Below are positions 52,802-62,463 of a stretch of 64,000 nt of DNA, in pieces. This DNA comes from an uncultured Ilumatobacter sp. (GTDB lineage Bacteria > Actinomycetota > Acidimicrobiia > Acidimicrobiales > Ilumatobacteraceae). The translations under genes and the position numbers were made by a program. The stretch is taken from positions 1 through 64,000 of the forward strand of contig CALFRK010000047.1 in NCBI GenBank assembly GCA_937919625.1. The letters are read 5' to 3'. The notes beneath the pieces are model-generated. The model was given only the letters and a program-made list of their open reading frames with translations, had not been told where the DNA came from and made no database searches. Positions within the stretch are counted from its first letter, which is position 1, and each line of letters begins with the position of its first letter.

Positions 52802-53341
52802 ATGCCCCGTATTCTCTACCGCCTGATCGCTTCGCTGGCTCGCCTCGCGGTCCGCTCCGCTCGGTCCAAGGACCTCGAGATCATCGTCCTGCGCCACCAG
52901 CTCACGGTCCTGCGCCGCCAAATCGATCGACCCGCACTCAACGACGACGACCGGACACTGCTTGGAGCTACGGCCGCTGCGCTCCCCGCGCCTGCCGCAC
53001 CGGCTGGCTTGTCACACCCGAGACCTTGCTGCGCTGGCATCGCCGACGCATCGCCCACCACTGGACCCAACCCACGCGGGCACCGGGACGGCCTTCCACC
53101 GCCACTGAGATCCGCCAACTCATCATGCGGCTCGCCGCCGAGAACCCCACCTGGGGCCACCAACGCATACACGGCGAACTCGTCGGCCTCGGCCACCGCC
53201 TCGCCTCCTCCACCGTCTGGCGGATCCTCAAAGACAACGGCATCAACCCGTCCCCCGAGCGATCCGAGATCACGTGGTCGCAGTTCCTGCACTCCCAAGC
53301 CGCGGTTGCATGCGACTTCTTCTCCGTCGACACCGCCCGGA
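52802..53341 (+). pseudogene. Frameshifted transposase remnant, copy 2
   Basis: Carries the same frameshift and truncation as 24817-25356, so it was dead before the duplication. Confidence 0.75.
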
Positions 53342-53728
53342 TGGGAGGAAACCCGCGGCTCGATCGCCGTGGCAGCAGCCCAGCAATGACCAACGAGCAC
53401 CTGAGTCGAAACGGGCGAGTCAACCGACGAGCCGACACGCCGGCGCATCCCTGATCGCCAGACGCGAAGATCACCGGCATATGCGTAGATATGGGCGGTC
53501 GCGAGCGGACGCGCTGGCCGTCGTTCTGCGCTGCGCGTTCTGTGTCACCGACCGGCCCTTCCGTGACCGTGCGACTCGTACGGATCGTGTGCGTTATGGA
53601 GCGGTTGGGCGAGATCGGAATGCTACGTATCCTGAGCGGCCGCAGCGGCGGATCGTCGGCACGTTCTGATCGCATCGTTGACTCGGTCAACATCGAACGC
53701 GCCGCTCATGCGGTCCGACCGGCGGGGT
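53342..53728. other. Gene-free region after transposase remnant, copy 2
   Basis: Same as 25357-25743; nothing recognised. Confidence 0.4.
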
Positions 53729-54646
53729 TCATCTTGGATCTCCGTTCGTATTGTCGGTGAGGGTGAGAACGTCGGGGCGGGCGTAGTGGCCGACGGGATC
53801 GAAGGAGCGACGTCCGGCGGCGATCCGATTCAGGTCGAGCGTCGCTGTCACGGTCCCTTCCTGCGCGACCAGCGGCCCTTCGAGGATCTCACCACCCGGA
53901 GCGACGATGGTCGTGTTGCCGCGGGACAGGAAGCCGTCGGGGTCGTCGTAGATCTCCTTCGCCCGGGGAAGATCGGTCGGTACGTCGCTGTCACGGATGC
54001 ACGCAGTGACGCCGACCACGAAGACGCGTCCCTCCTTGGCGATGTGGCGCAGCGTGGGTACCCACTCGTCGCTGTTGTCCCACGTCGGTGACAGCAAGAC
54101 GTCGATGCCCTTCTCGTAGAGGGCGGCGCGGGCGAGCGGCATGTAGTTCTCCCAACAGATGAGTGAGCCGACCTTCACACCGCCAATGTCGACAACAGTG
54201 AGCATCGGTCCCTGGCCGTTCGACCAGACGGTTCGCTCGGCCGCGGTCGGGATCAGCTTGCGGTGCAGCCCGGCGATCTCGCCGTGGTCGTCGATGTAGA
54301 CGACCGAGTTGTAGAGCGTGCCTGACATGGTGCGCTCGGTGATGCCGAGGGCAACCCACACGCCCGCCGCCTCGGCTGCGGCACGCGCTTTGTCGAGGTG
54401 TGGCCCATCGATCTCGACTGCCTGATCCTGGAAACGCTCGTACCAGCCGCTGTCCTCGGTAATCGGCATCCGCCACACGAAATCGGGGTAGCCGGGGACG
54501 AAGGATTCGGGAAACGCGACGAGATTCGCCCCGTCGGCGCCGGCTTTGGCGACGTGATCGGCGACGATGTCGAGCGTGCCGTCGCGGTCGAGATAGGCGG
54601 GGGTCGCCTGCACGGCCGTCACCCGGAACTCGCCACTGGCGGTCAT
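53729..54646 (-). CDS. Nitrilase-superfamily amidohydrolase, copy 2
   Basis: Duplicate of 25744-26661; Glu47-Lys130-Cys164 intact. Confidence 0.85.
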   Translation of the reverse strand: MTASGEFRVTAVQATPAYLDRDGTLDIVADHVAKAGADGANLVAFPESFVPGYPDFVWRMPITEDSGWYERFQDQAVEIDGPHLDKARAAAEAAGVWVALGITERTMSGTLYNSVVYIDDHGEIAGLHRKLIPTAAERTVWSNGQGPMLTVVDIGGVKVGSLICWENYMPLARAALYEKGIDVLLSPTWDNSDEWVPTLRHIAKEGRVFVVGVTACIRDSDVPTDLPRAKEIYDDPDGFLSRGNTTIVAPGGEILEGPLVAQEGTVTATLDLNRIAAGRRSFDPVGHYARPDVLTLTDNTNGDPR

Positions 54647-55494
54647 CGCGTCGCTCCGGCGATCACGAGCTCGCACGGTCCGACGAATCCGTCGGCCGTG
54701 TTGTACTGGCTCAAGGCTTGTTCGATCTCGTTCCAGACGTCGGCTTGTTCATCATTGTCCAGCGTGCCGAGCATCTGGTGTAGCGCACCAAATGATTCGC
54801 GTTCGAAGCGCACGCAGTCGGCCGCCGATGGGAGCCGAACGGGAGCGTTGATGGTTTCCACGACGACGTCGTGGAAACCTGCCTGTGTGAGATCACGCTC
54901 GAGGACAGCGGGGTCGGCGAGGCTGAACGGACCGGGCTGGCCGGCTGCGGGCGGCGGAAGCTTGGCGCGGTCGCGGATGATCGAGACCGGCAGCGAGAAG
55001 AAGCCGTTGGTTGCAGCGGTCGAGTAGGTCACCGTCGCGAAGCGTCCGCCGTCGCGCAGCGTGTGATGGATTCCGCTGAGTGCCTCTTGGCGGTTCGGGA
55101 AGTAGATCAGGCCGACCCGGGAGATCGCCGCATCGAAGCTCTCGCCCGGGAGCTCACGCAGCGCCTCGCCATCGAGTTCCTTGGTTGTCAGGTTGGTCAG
55201 GCCCGCCATGGTTGCGGCCCGTTGCGCGTGGTCAAGGATGGCGGGGGAGAGGTCGGTGGCGAGCACCGTGCCGGTGGGGCCCACCCGGCGGCACGCAGCG
55301 ATGCTTTGGCCACCGGCGCCCGCAGCGACGTCGAGGACGCTGCTTCCGGTTGTGGCACCAGCCAGGTCGAGCATGCGCTCGGTCGCCTCGCCGAGCCAAG
55401 ACTCAAGCAGTGGGGCCCAGTCGTTCCAACCGCTGGCGTAGTCCTGCCATTGCTGGCGGGTGGAGGTCTTGTACTGAACTGAGTCGAATGTCAT
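54643..55494 (-). CDS. Class I methyltransferase upstream of nitrilase, copy 2
   Basis: Duplicate of 26658-27509, ATGA overlap with the nitrilase gene kept. Confidence 0.82.
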   Translation of the reverse strand: MTFDSVQYKTSTRQQWQDYASGWNDWAPLLESWLGEATERMLDLAGATTGSSVLDVAAGAGGQSIAACRRVGPTGTVLATDLSPAILDHAQRAATMAGLTNLTTKELDGEALRELPGESFDAAISRVGLIYFPNRQEALSGIHHTLRDGGRFATVTYSTAATNGFFSLPVSIIRDRAKLPPPAAGQPGPFSLADPAVLERDLTQAGFHDVVVETINAPVRLPSAADCVRFERESFGALHQMLGTLDNDEQADVWNEIEQALSQYNTADGFVGPCELVIAGATR

Positions 55495-55533
55495 GTCTGT
55501 CGTCCTTCCGGGTTGGGTGTGTCATCCTGAAGG

Positions 55534-55591
55534 CGCCAGATCAACGGCGTTTCCGCCAGAATCAATCTGGCGATTTTGACGAAACGCCAGA
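55534..55591. promoter_or_regulatory. Cluster of four CGCCAGA elements, copy 2
   Basis: As at 27549-27606. Confidence 0.55.
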
Positions 55592-55600
55592 AGGGATGTC

Positions 55601-58600
55601 ATGAGCGACGGAAGCGGAGGCGGGGTCGTGGGGCGCGCTGAGCCTCTGCAGCGTCTTGGCGAGGTGGTGACGGCATCGGTCAACGGGCGTTCTTCGGCGG
55701 TGCTCGTGAGCGGTGAGGCGGGCATCGGCAAGACCTCGCTGATCAGGGCCGCCATTGAGGGCGCGACTGCGGATTCGGCGCCGGGTTCGGCCGTCGTGGG
55801 GTGGGGTACGTGCTGGCATGGTGACGGGGCCCCGGGTTTTTGGCCGTGGATGCAGGCGTTCGACGAGGTCGCGAATGCGGTGGGTCGCGACGTCGCGTCT
55901 GCGGCTGCTGGGTACGATGCTGGCCTCTTGTCGCTCCTGATTCGCGAGCTCGGTGCGCCCGAGTCGGCGGCGGGCGACCCAGACGGACACCGTCTCCTCC
56001 TCCTCGACGCGGCGGCCGGTTGGCTTGAGACTCTGGCCGCGGACCGGCACGTGGTGGTCGTTCTCGACGACCTCCAATGGGCAGATTCCTCGACGTTCGA
56101 CCTGATCGACTACGTGATCGGAACGCCCCGGGCCGCGCGGCTGCTGGTGATCGGCGCGTTTCGCCATGACGAGCTCGACCAGGAACGACGCGCTCGACTT
56201 GCGACGATCGGCTCCCATGCCCGCGGCGTGCATCTTGACGGTCTCACGGTCGATGGTGTCGAGGAGTTGATTCGAGCGATCCCGGGCCCGCCAGCGTCGC
56301 GTTCACTCGCTATCGACCTCCACCGGCGAACCGGCGGGCATCCGCTCTTCGTGGGTGAACTCGCACGATTGCGTGCCGCCGGTGACCTTGCTGCGCTCCC
56401 GACGGTGGTGACTGGGGCTGTCATCAGACGTCTCGACGCCCTGTCGACGGAGAGTCAACGCTTGCTCGAAGTTGCGAGTGTGCTGGGCAATCGGCTGCTG
56501 CTCGACGTGTTGGGCGCCGTCACCGATACGGCTCCGGCGGCGGTATTGGGCTACCTCGCGCCGGCGGTCGATGCCGGGCTGGTCAGAACTGCGCCGGGTG
56601 ATGAGTTCTGGTTTACCCACGACATCTATCGCGAGACGCTCTACAGCGAACTCGACGCGGCCGACCGTTCCGGGCTTCACGCCGCGGTCGGCGCCGCCCT
56701 CGAGGTTCGTCGAGAGCGCGGTGCTGAGGTGCCGCCAGGCGACGTGGCGCTCCACTACGTTCATGCGATCGCCACCGTCGAGCCGGCTCGGGCGATCCGT
56801 TGGGCCAGTGAGGCAGCTCAGGACGAGCGCCGACGTCTGGCATTCAGCGAGGCCGCCGGACACCTTCGCCGGGTGCGCCTCGCGACCATCGACGGTGGAT
56901 GGCGCATCGAGCCCGATGTCATGACCCGGTTGCTGATGGACGAAGCTGACAACCAGGCCCGCTCGGGCGACCCAGAGGCCGCCCGCGGCCTGCTGGTCCA
57001 GGCGTTGAGGGCGGCCCCCGGTGCCGAGGCACTCGCCGACGTGGCCTTGGCCGTGCAGCGACTCGGCGCCAAGTTTTCTGTGCCCCGCGACGAGATCATT
57101 GCGCAACTCGAAACAGCGCTGGCCGCCGTGACCGGTGTCAGCCTGACGAAGCAGGCGCAGCTCACCGCGGCGCTGGCTCGTGAACTCCAGCACTCGGTCG
57201 CGAAGGATCGCCACCGCGCCGGGCCACTCAGCGAAGAGGCGCTGACACTCGGTCGACAATCAGGCCACGACGAGACGATCGCCGCCTGCCTCCTCGCCCG
57301 CCACGACGCCCTGTGGGGCCCAGGAACCGGAACCGAACGAGCCGAACTCGGTCACGAGATCGCCGTTGTCGGCGCCGCGCTCGGTGACATCGACCGTCAG
57401 GCGGAGGGTCTGATTCTCGAGGCGAACGGCCTGTTGGAATCCGGCGACGCCCGGTTCCGTTCTGTGCTCGCCCAATGGTTCGACGTGCTCACAGCCAGGA
57501 ACGAACCTCGAGATCGATACATGGTCCAGACGCGGCGTGCCGCGCTGGCCCTGCTCGACGGCGACCTCGATCGCGCTGAGGCGCTCATGGACGAAGCCGG
57601 ACGCATGGGAGAGCAGATCCACGAACCGGACACCGGCAACGTGCTGATGTCCCAGCGCGTCGCGCTCGCGTCGGCCCGCCGAGACCCCGACGAGCTGAGG
57701 ACGCTCGCCACTGATGCCGTGCGCTGGTGGACCGGAGCACCAGTCCTGGCTCACGCGGTCGCAGCAGGCGCACTGGCCAAGGCCGGCGACCTCGAGGATG
57801 CCGAAAACGAGGTGGCGAAGGTGAATGCATCGGGCGGCTGGCAGAGCGAGGGCTCATACCTCAGGTCGGTCTTGGTGGGCCATCTTGCCGAGGCAAGCGT
57901 CGCTCTCGGGAACCGCGAACTATGCGTTCATCTCCTCGCCGACATCGAGAACATCGCGGATGCGTGCGGCGTGAACGGAGCGGTCGTGGCCTTCGCAGGA
58001 CCATTCGCCCACAGCGCGGGCATCTTGGCATCCGCACTTGGTGATCAAGAGACTGCGAGCTCGATGCTCCACCAATCGATCGAGACATCTCGCCGCCTCG
58101 GCGCGGCCGTCTGGGTGCGCCAGGGAGAAACTGCACTACGGGCCATCAAGGAGCGATCAGCCGCGTCCACACCGGATGGCGCCGACGACTCCGAACCCGA
58201 GACCGCATCGCTCATTCGCCAGGGAGCCGTCTGGACGATCTCGTGGCATCACGAGACGGGAACGCTGCCGCACCTGAAGGGCTTGGCCGACATCGCGACC
58301 CTAATCAGCCATCGCGACCAGGAGGTTTCCGCTCTGGAACTCGCCGGTGGACCTGCAGTGTCCGGCGTCGCGACCGACGCGATGGCCGATCGGCAGTCGC
58401 TCGATACCTATCGGCGGAGGCTCGACGATCTCGATGCGGAGATCGACGTCGCCGACCGCGATGCCGACCTCGGAAGGACCGGACTACTCGACGCCGAACG
58501 CCAGCAACTTCTCGCCGAGCTGCGACGGGTCACCGGTCTCGGCGGCCGGATTCGATCGAACCCCAACGATCCAGCGGAGCGAGCGCGCAAGGCCGTGAGC

Positions 58601-58747
58601 GGTCGCATCCGCGACGCAATCGGGCGACTCGCTGAGATCACGCCAGGTCTCGCGGCCCACTTGGATCGTTCGATCCGTACCGGGCTGCGGTGCTCGTACT
58701 CACCCTTGAGTCACGACGAGCAGATGCAATGGAAGATCGAGATGTGA
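55601..58747 (+). CDS. Large STAND/MalT-like AAA ATPase, copy 2
   Basis: Duplicate of 27616-30762; all 1048 codons read the same in both copies. Confidence 0.75.
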   Translation: MSDGSGGGVVGRAEPLQRLGEVVTASVNGRSSAVLVSGEAGIGKTSLIRAAIEGATADSAPGSAVVGWGTCWHGDGAPGFWPWMQAFDEVANAVGRDVASAAAGYDAGLLSLLIRELGAPESAAGDPDGHRLLLLDAAAGWLETLAADRHVVVVLDDLQWADSSTFDLIDYVIGTPRAARLLVIGAFRHDELDQERRARLATIGSHARGVHLDGLTVDGVEELIRAIPGPPASRSLAIDLHRRTGGHPLFVGELARLRAAGDLAALPTVVTGAVIRRLDALSTESQRLLEVASVLGNRLLLDVLGAVTDTAPAAVLGYLAPAVDAGLVRTAPGDEFWFTHDIYRETLYSELDAADRSGLHAAVGAALEVRRERGAEVPPGDVALHYVHAIATVEPARAIRWASEAAQDERRRLAFSEAAGHLRRVRLATIDGGWRIEPDVMTRLLMDEADNQARSGDPEAARGLLVQALRAAPGAEALADVALAVQRLGAKFSVPRDEIIAQLETALAAVTGVSLTKQAQLTAALARELQHSVAKDRHRAGPLSEEALTLGRQSGHDETIAACLLARHDALWGPGTGTERAELGHEIAVVGAALGDIDRQAEGLILEANGLLESGDARFRSVLAQWFDVLTARNEPRDRYMVQTRRAALALLDGDLDRAEALMDEAGRMGEQIHEPDTGNVLMSQRVALASARRDPDELRTLATDAVRWWTGAPVLAHAVAAGALAKAGDLEDAENEVAKVNASGGWQSEGSYLRSVLVGHLAEASVALGNRELCVHLLADIENIADACGVNGAVVAFAGPFAHSAGILASALGDQETASSMLHQSIETSRRLGAAVWVRQGETALRAIKERSAASTPDGADDSEPETASLIRQGAVWTISWHHETGTLPHLKGLADIATLISHRDQEVSALELAGGPAVSGVATDAMADRQSLDTYRRRLDDLDAEIDVADRDADLGRTGLLDAERQQLLAELRRVTGLGGRIRSNPNDPAERARKAVSGRIRDAIGRLAEITPGLAAHLDRSIRTGLRCSYSPLSHDEQMQWKIEM

Positions 58748-58780
58748 GGCAGCGGTTATGCGCGCCCCGACTTCACCGAA

Positions 58781-58957
58781 TCAACTCGGTTCTCCAAGCT
58801 GGTTTGCCCACTCGAGCAGCGATTGGTAGGCGGACTCGTCGGCTCGGATCTGAATGGTGCCGAGTCGCCGGCCGAGCTGATTGATCGCGACCGCGGCGCG
58901 AGTGTCGGTATGGGTGTCGACACCCACGATGATCTGTGTGGTCTTGTCTGGCGTGAT
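58781..58957 (-). pseudogene. IS110-family transposase fragment, copy 2
   Basis: Duplicate of the dead fragment at 30796-30972. Confidence 0.75.
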
Positions 58958-59653
58958 TGTGGTACTCCTGATCCTCGATGGTTGGAAGCACCCACTGGCC
59001 GGGACGGCGGACAGGACAGTTAGGGCGTCGATCGAGACTCCTGACTTGTTCAAATGGGGCCACCCCGCCCGACCGGTCGGTGCGTGTCCAACCCCGGACT
59101 TCGTCGACGGATCAGTGCGAGGGCACCCGAAGGGCCCGGTTGCGTTGCAGGTCAGACCGAACCCCACCACATGACGGGACTAATCCCCGGGACCGGACCA
59201 CACCATCATGACTAACTGTTGCATTGAGCCACTTTGACGGTCGGCAGCGTTGCAGTCAGTCACTCGACGTGGTGGTCGTTCTGGGCGGGATCGCAGAACC
59301 CGACATCGGGCGAGCGCCTCGACCGAGTCAACACCGACAGCCAAGACCCCGATCATCGACCGCCATGTTCGAAACCCGATTTTCAGCGCACTGCTTGGCG
59401 ATCAGCGGCACCGTCTGATCGGGGGAGTCGCGATCGTGTTGCACCAGCATCGGCCCGGTCTCGAGCATCCGGTTCGCTCGACAGCGGATGCCGACTCGAC
59501 GAACCCGCATCCGCGCCCTTTTGCCGGGCTCGGGTGCACAAGACTCGGCGGACACGGGCGGTACTGGAGCAGACCGGACGGACATCATGGAACGACCCCC
59601 CAGGTCACAGCGGTCTGGACGGACAGCGCCGCACCCGACGGACATCATTTGTC
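58958..59653. other. Gene-free right end of island copy 2
   Basis: Identical to 30973-31613 as far as 59598, then five substitutions in 55 bp. The GACGGACATCAT repeats are kept (59577-59588 and 59637-59648). Confidence 0.5.
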
Positions 59654-59711
59654 GGGATGAAATCCCCCTTCATCGAGAGGTGAGTACGGGTTCAAATCCC
59701 GTCCCGGGCAC
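59654..59711 (+). repeat. Diverged tRNA-Leu 3' end (att-like, third copy)
   Basis: Aligns without gaps to 3684-3741 but differs at about eight positions in the anticodon/variable-arm part. The last 26 bp (ACGGGTTCAAAT, then CCCGTCCCGGGCAC) are identical. It is followed by CGTCTACCAGG rather than by the island left end. Confidence 0.75.
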
Positions 59712-59812
59712 CGTCTACCAGGGGTTATGCCATGCCGTCGTAGGTGTGGCGAGCCTGCCGGGCAGATGCCTGCACGAATCCTGCACGAGATCTTCCGCCG
59801 TGAGTGAACGGG

Positions 59813-61075
59813 CTATGCGAACTCGGCGGCTCGATCCGCGGCCCAGCCGCAGATCAGTTCGCGGATGGCGTCCGCGATCTGCTGCTCGCTGTTGTCGAGG
59901 TGTGCGGACTTCACTGCGTCTGAGAATGCGTCGGGGAGGCGCTCGGCGAGACCGGTGATGCGTGTGCTTGCCTCATCTGGGTCGAGCCCCAGCGGGCGGG
60001 CCACACGTTGCCAGTGTCGTCGTCTTATGAAACTCGCTCGGTACTCGCCGCCGATCTTCTGCGCCATGCGTGCCTTGCGGGGGTGGTCGAGATGGGGGAG
60101 AGCTGAGGCGACGTCGTAGAGAGGTGCGAGGCGCACCTGGTGACCACTGAGCAGGAGGGAGTAGTTCTTTGCGTGGCCGTCCGTTGCAAGCACGAGCCAG
60201 CTGTATGCGAGTGCGTCGAAGAAGCGTGCAGCGTCGTAATGTCCTGCGGCTTCGCGTATCAGCCGACCGAGCTGCTCGGCTCCCGGACCACCGTCGACTT
60301 CGTACTTGCGATCCGGGTGGACAGAGAGCGCCTGGCACAGGTCTTCTTGGTGCACGCGGATCACAGCGTCAGATTCGCCGACGAACCGGTCATATCGCTC
60401 GACGACCAGTGCCCGTTCACCGGCAAAGGTGTGCACCGAGGTCGTCGCTGCAATGAGCCCAGCGCATCGCGCCGCTGACAAGCAGAGGTGCTCGTTGATG
60501 TCGAAGTCGCCGAGACCGCCGATCGCAGGCTTGAGGATGTGCGTGGTCGGCGATGCTCCCGTCGGAATTCCCCATCGGTCTGCAGTTGGGTCGTACACGA
60601 GCGCCAGTTTTGGTTGGGCGCCGGCAAGGCTCCATCGGCCTTCAGGATGCTGTCGCCAGCTCGTGCTGTCGCGTCGCAGACCACGGAGGAACTGTGCGAT
60701 GTCGTCTTCGGTGAGCCACTGGACGTCGCCGTGCAGCGACTCCTCGGGTGTTGCGTCGGCAGGGATGTATTGGGCTGCACCGGCCACGTCGTTTCCGACG
60801 CTGCGCATCAGGCCTGCGATGTCGCTCGACGAGCACCCGGACTCGCGCGCCCAGCGATCGAGGACTCGATCGTTGTCGGGCAGCAGGCCCCACAGATACG
60901 GATGAATGGTCGCATGTGAATAGGGCGACACGCGCAAAGGCATCGAAACCGACAGCGGAGTAGAGCTCGGGTCGGCGGCGTAGCCCGTGTCGTAGGTGAA
61001 ACGTAGGCTGCGCCTGTCGGACGCATCGAGCGTGCCGACGAAACGACCACTCATAAGGACCGACAATTCAGTCAC
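59813..61075 (-). CDS. hipA: HipA-family toxin kinase
   Basis: 420 residues, taking GTG at 61075 as start, 8 nt inside the hipB stop; an ATG at 61054 (MSGRFVGTL) is the alternative. The N-terminal subdomain contains PLRVSPYSH and LWGLLPDN; the kinase core has WSLAGAQPKLAL (nucleotide-binding loop), THILKPAIGGL, ATDGHAKNYSLL with the catalytic Asp and Asn, and LAPLYDVASA with the metal Asp. HipA kinases phosphorylate aminoacyl-tRNA synthetase targets and cause growth arrest. All key residues look intact. Cotranscribed with the antitoxin gene. Confidence 0.9.
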   Translation of the reverse strand: MTELSVLMSGRFVGTLDASDRRSLRFTYDTGYAADPSSTPLSVSMPLRVSPYSHATIHPYLWGLLPDNDRVLDRWARESGCSSSDIAGLMRSVGNDVAGAAQYIPADATPEESLHGDVQWLTEDDIAQFLRGLRRDSTSWRQHPEGRWSLAGAQPKLALVYDPTADRWGIPTGASPTTHILKPAIGGLGDFDINEHLCLSAARCAGLIAATTSVHTFAGERALVVERYDRFVGESDAVIRVHQEDLCQALSVHPDRKYEVDGGPGAEQLGRLIREAAGHYDAARFFDALAYSWLVLATDGHAKNYSLLLSGHQVRLAPLYDVASALPHLDHPRKARMAQKIGGEYRASFIRRRHWQRVARPLGLDPDEASTRITGLAERLPDAFSDAVKSAHLDNSEQQIADAIRELICGWAADRAAEFA

Positions 61076-61331
61076 GAGTGTCACCGAGTAGTCGATCGAG
61101 ATCGATTCGGATGTCGCCTGTCGGTGCGTCAATGAGGTCGGCGACGAGCCCGAGCGCGGCGACAGCGCGCAACGCCGTTCCCAACTCAGCCGTCGGCTTG
61201 CCGTGCTCGAGGGCGATCACCCACTGTCGGCTCGCCCCGATTCGGTCGGCCAGCTGTGCTTGGGTCCAACCGCGTCGCAGCCGCGCATCGCGAACCGTGG
61301 CGCCGAGATCACGGGCGGTTCGACAAATCAT
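61068..61331 (-). CDS. hipB: HipB-like XRE antitoxin
   Basis: 87 residues with a clear helix-turn-helix GWTQAQLADRIGASRQWVIALEHGKPTAELGTALRAVAALGL. It overlaps hipA and is preceded by two dyads within 50 bp, the usual autoregulated antitoxin-first order. Confidence 0.88.
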   Translation of the reverse strand: MICRTARDLGATVRDARLRRGWTQAQLADRIGASRQWVIALEHGKPTAELGTALRAVAALGLVADLIDAPTGDIRIDLDRLLGDTRD

Positions 61332-61395
61332 GATGTCAGCGTACGCTCACATCGGTGCAATGTCAACGGTCGCTGACATTCCGCCGATGTCAGCG
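61332..61395. promoter_or_regulatory. HipB operator cluster
   Basis: Dyad A 61332-61353: GATGT and ACATC around the palindrome AGCGTACGCT. Dyad B 61359-61380: AATGTCA and TGACATT, exact. A third half-site GATGTCAGCG follows at 61386-61395. Confidence 0.7.
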
Positions 61396-61450
61396 CCCGA
61401 GGACATGAGGCGAGCAAACTCCTGGCACCTCTCGGAATCGACCGTTCCGT

Positions 61451-61630
61451 CGGCTCTACCTCGGTAGCCGTGCCACCCGTATCACCTACTGGATCGCACC
61501 GGGCCGAGTGATCATCCTGCTGACGGTGTTCGCGAAGTCGCGGCCGAACGAGTGAGCGAGAGGTCGAGCGGGCACGGCGGCCATGGCGAAGTGCATGAAC
61601 GAACACGGAATGGGAGGAGACGAATCATGA
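61451..61630 (+). pseudogene. HigB/Gp49-like toxin remnant
   Basis: RLYLGSRATRITYWIAP and GRVIILLTVFAKSRPNE are the middle of a RelE/HigB (phage Gp49-type) toxin. The continuation EREVERARR is in another frame and AMAKCMNEHG returns to the first, so at least two indels have occurred; the N-terminal half is missing. The last codons overlap the antitoxin ATG (ATGA), the ordinary higBA arrangement. Confidence 0.7.
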
Positions 61631-61974
61631 GTACCAGGACCGGTTGGTCAGCGATGCCGCGACCCGACACTGATGTGGCGCGTGCCGCGGTCGAGGACGA
61701 GGCCCGGATCACGGAGCTCCGGGAGATGGTGTTCACACTCCGCACCGAGGCAGGTCTGACGCAGGCCGCGCTCGCCGAGCGGATGGGGACCACGCAGTCG
61801 GCGATCGCGCGGATGGAGGGTGGGGGAGCGCGGCCATCGCTCGACTCGCTCGAGCGTCTCGCCGCCGCCGTCGGCCAGCAACTGGTCGTTGGTGTCGGTG
61901 CCAGCCTGAGCGAGAATCGATCGATCGCGAAGCTGGTTCGCGAGGGTCATGCCGTCGTGCGTGCGGCCAGCTGA
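61627..61974 (+). CDS. HigA-like XRE antitoxin
   Basis: 115 residues from the ATG at 61627, with GGGAGGA before it. The helix-turn-helix AGLTQAALAERMGTTQSAIARMEGG is followed by RPSLDSLERLAAAVGQQLVVGV and a C-terminal tail. It is intact although its toxin is broken, an orphan antitoxin. Confidence 0.8.
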   Translation: MSTRTGWSAMPRPDTDVARAAVEDEARITELREMVFTLRTEAGLTQAALAERMGTTQSAIARMEGGGARPSLDSLERLAAAVGQQLVVGVGASLSENRSIAKLVREGHAVVRAAS

Positions 61975-62002
61975 CACCGGGCAGATCGCTACACGCCTTA
62001 CA

Positions 62003-62028
62003 CAACTATATCGATATCGACATAGTTG
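62003..62028. promoter_or_regulatory. Dyad operator of a lost toxin-antitoxin operon
   Basis: CAACTAT at 62003-62009 and ATAGTTG at 62022-62028 are exact inverted repeats, with TATCGATA at the centre, ending 4 bp before the ATG at 62033. AT-rich compared with its surroundings. Confidence 0.55.
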
Positions 62029-62032
62029 CTCT

Positions 62033-62463
62033 ATGGATGTTGGTGGCACCATACGGGACTTCCGTACCCGGCACGGTTTGACTCAGAGCGAGCTGGGGCG
62101 CCTGTCGGGAGTTCCGCAACACGCGGACGGTGTTTCTGCGTGGACGGCGTACCTGCCGGACTCATGGGAGCAGCGGCTCGTGCGATTCGAAGACTCCGAG
62201 TCAGTTCGATCGGGTTGTGCTTGCATCCCGAGGATTTGTGCGTTGCGAAGGCGTTGGCCGGTCGCCAGAAGGACATCGACTTCGTTCGTGCCGTATTCGC
62301 CGCCGGCCTGGTCGACCTTCTCAAAGTCGAGGACCGACTTGGCACGATGCCTCTTCGGTCGAGCGAGGAGCCCTTGCGAGCGCGAGCGAAGGTGATGCTG
62401 GCCGCGGTTCCCCGGCTGGTGACCTATGCCGCAGGACCGCCGCTCGCCGCGGCCTGCCCTTAA
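62033..62463 (+). pseudogene. XRE head joined to DUF6036/AbiEii-like tail
   Basis: MDVGGTIRDFRTRHGLTQ and SELGRLSGVPQ begin a helix-turn-helix antitoxin that breaks off at about 62120. Straight after it, GVSAWTAYLPDSWEQRLVRFE and, in another frame, GLCLHPEDLCVAKALAGRQKD and FVRAVFAAGLVD read like the nucleotidyltransferase-fold partner of such antitoxins. An internal deletion plus a frameshift produced this remnant. Confidence 0.6.

Larger units (their letters stand above)
31669..59653. mobile_element. Metal/envelope genomic island, tandem copy 2
   Basis: Directly follows copy 1 at a constant offset of 27,985. I found no difference between the copies up to 31613/59598: the translations in all frames coincide. 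The final 55 bp (59599-59653) differ from the end of copy 1 at five positions, and the attachment sequence after it is strongly diverged. Confidence 0.85.
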
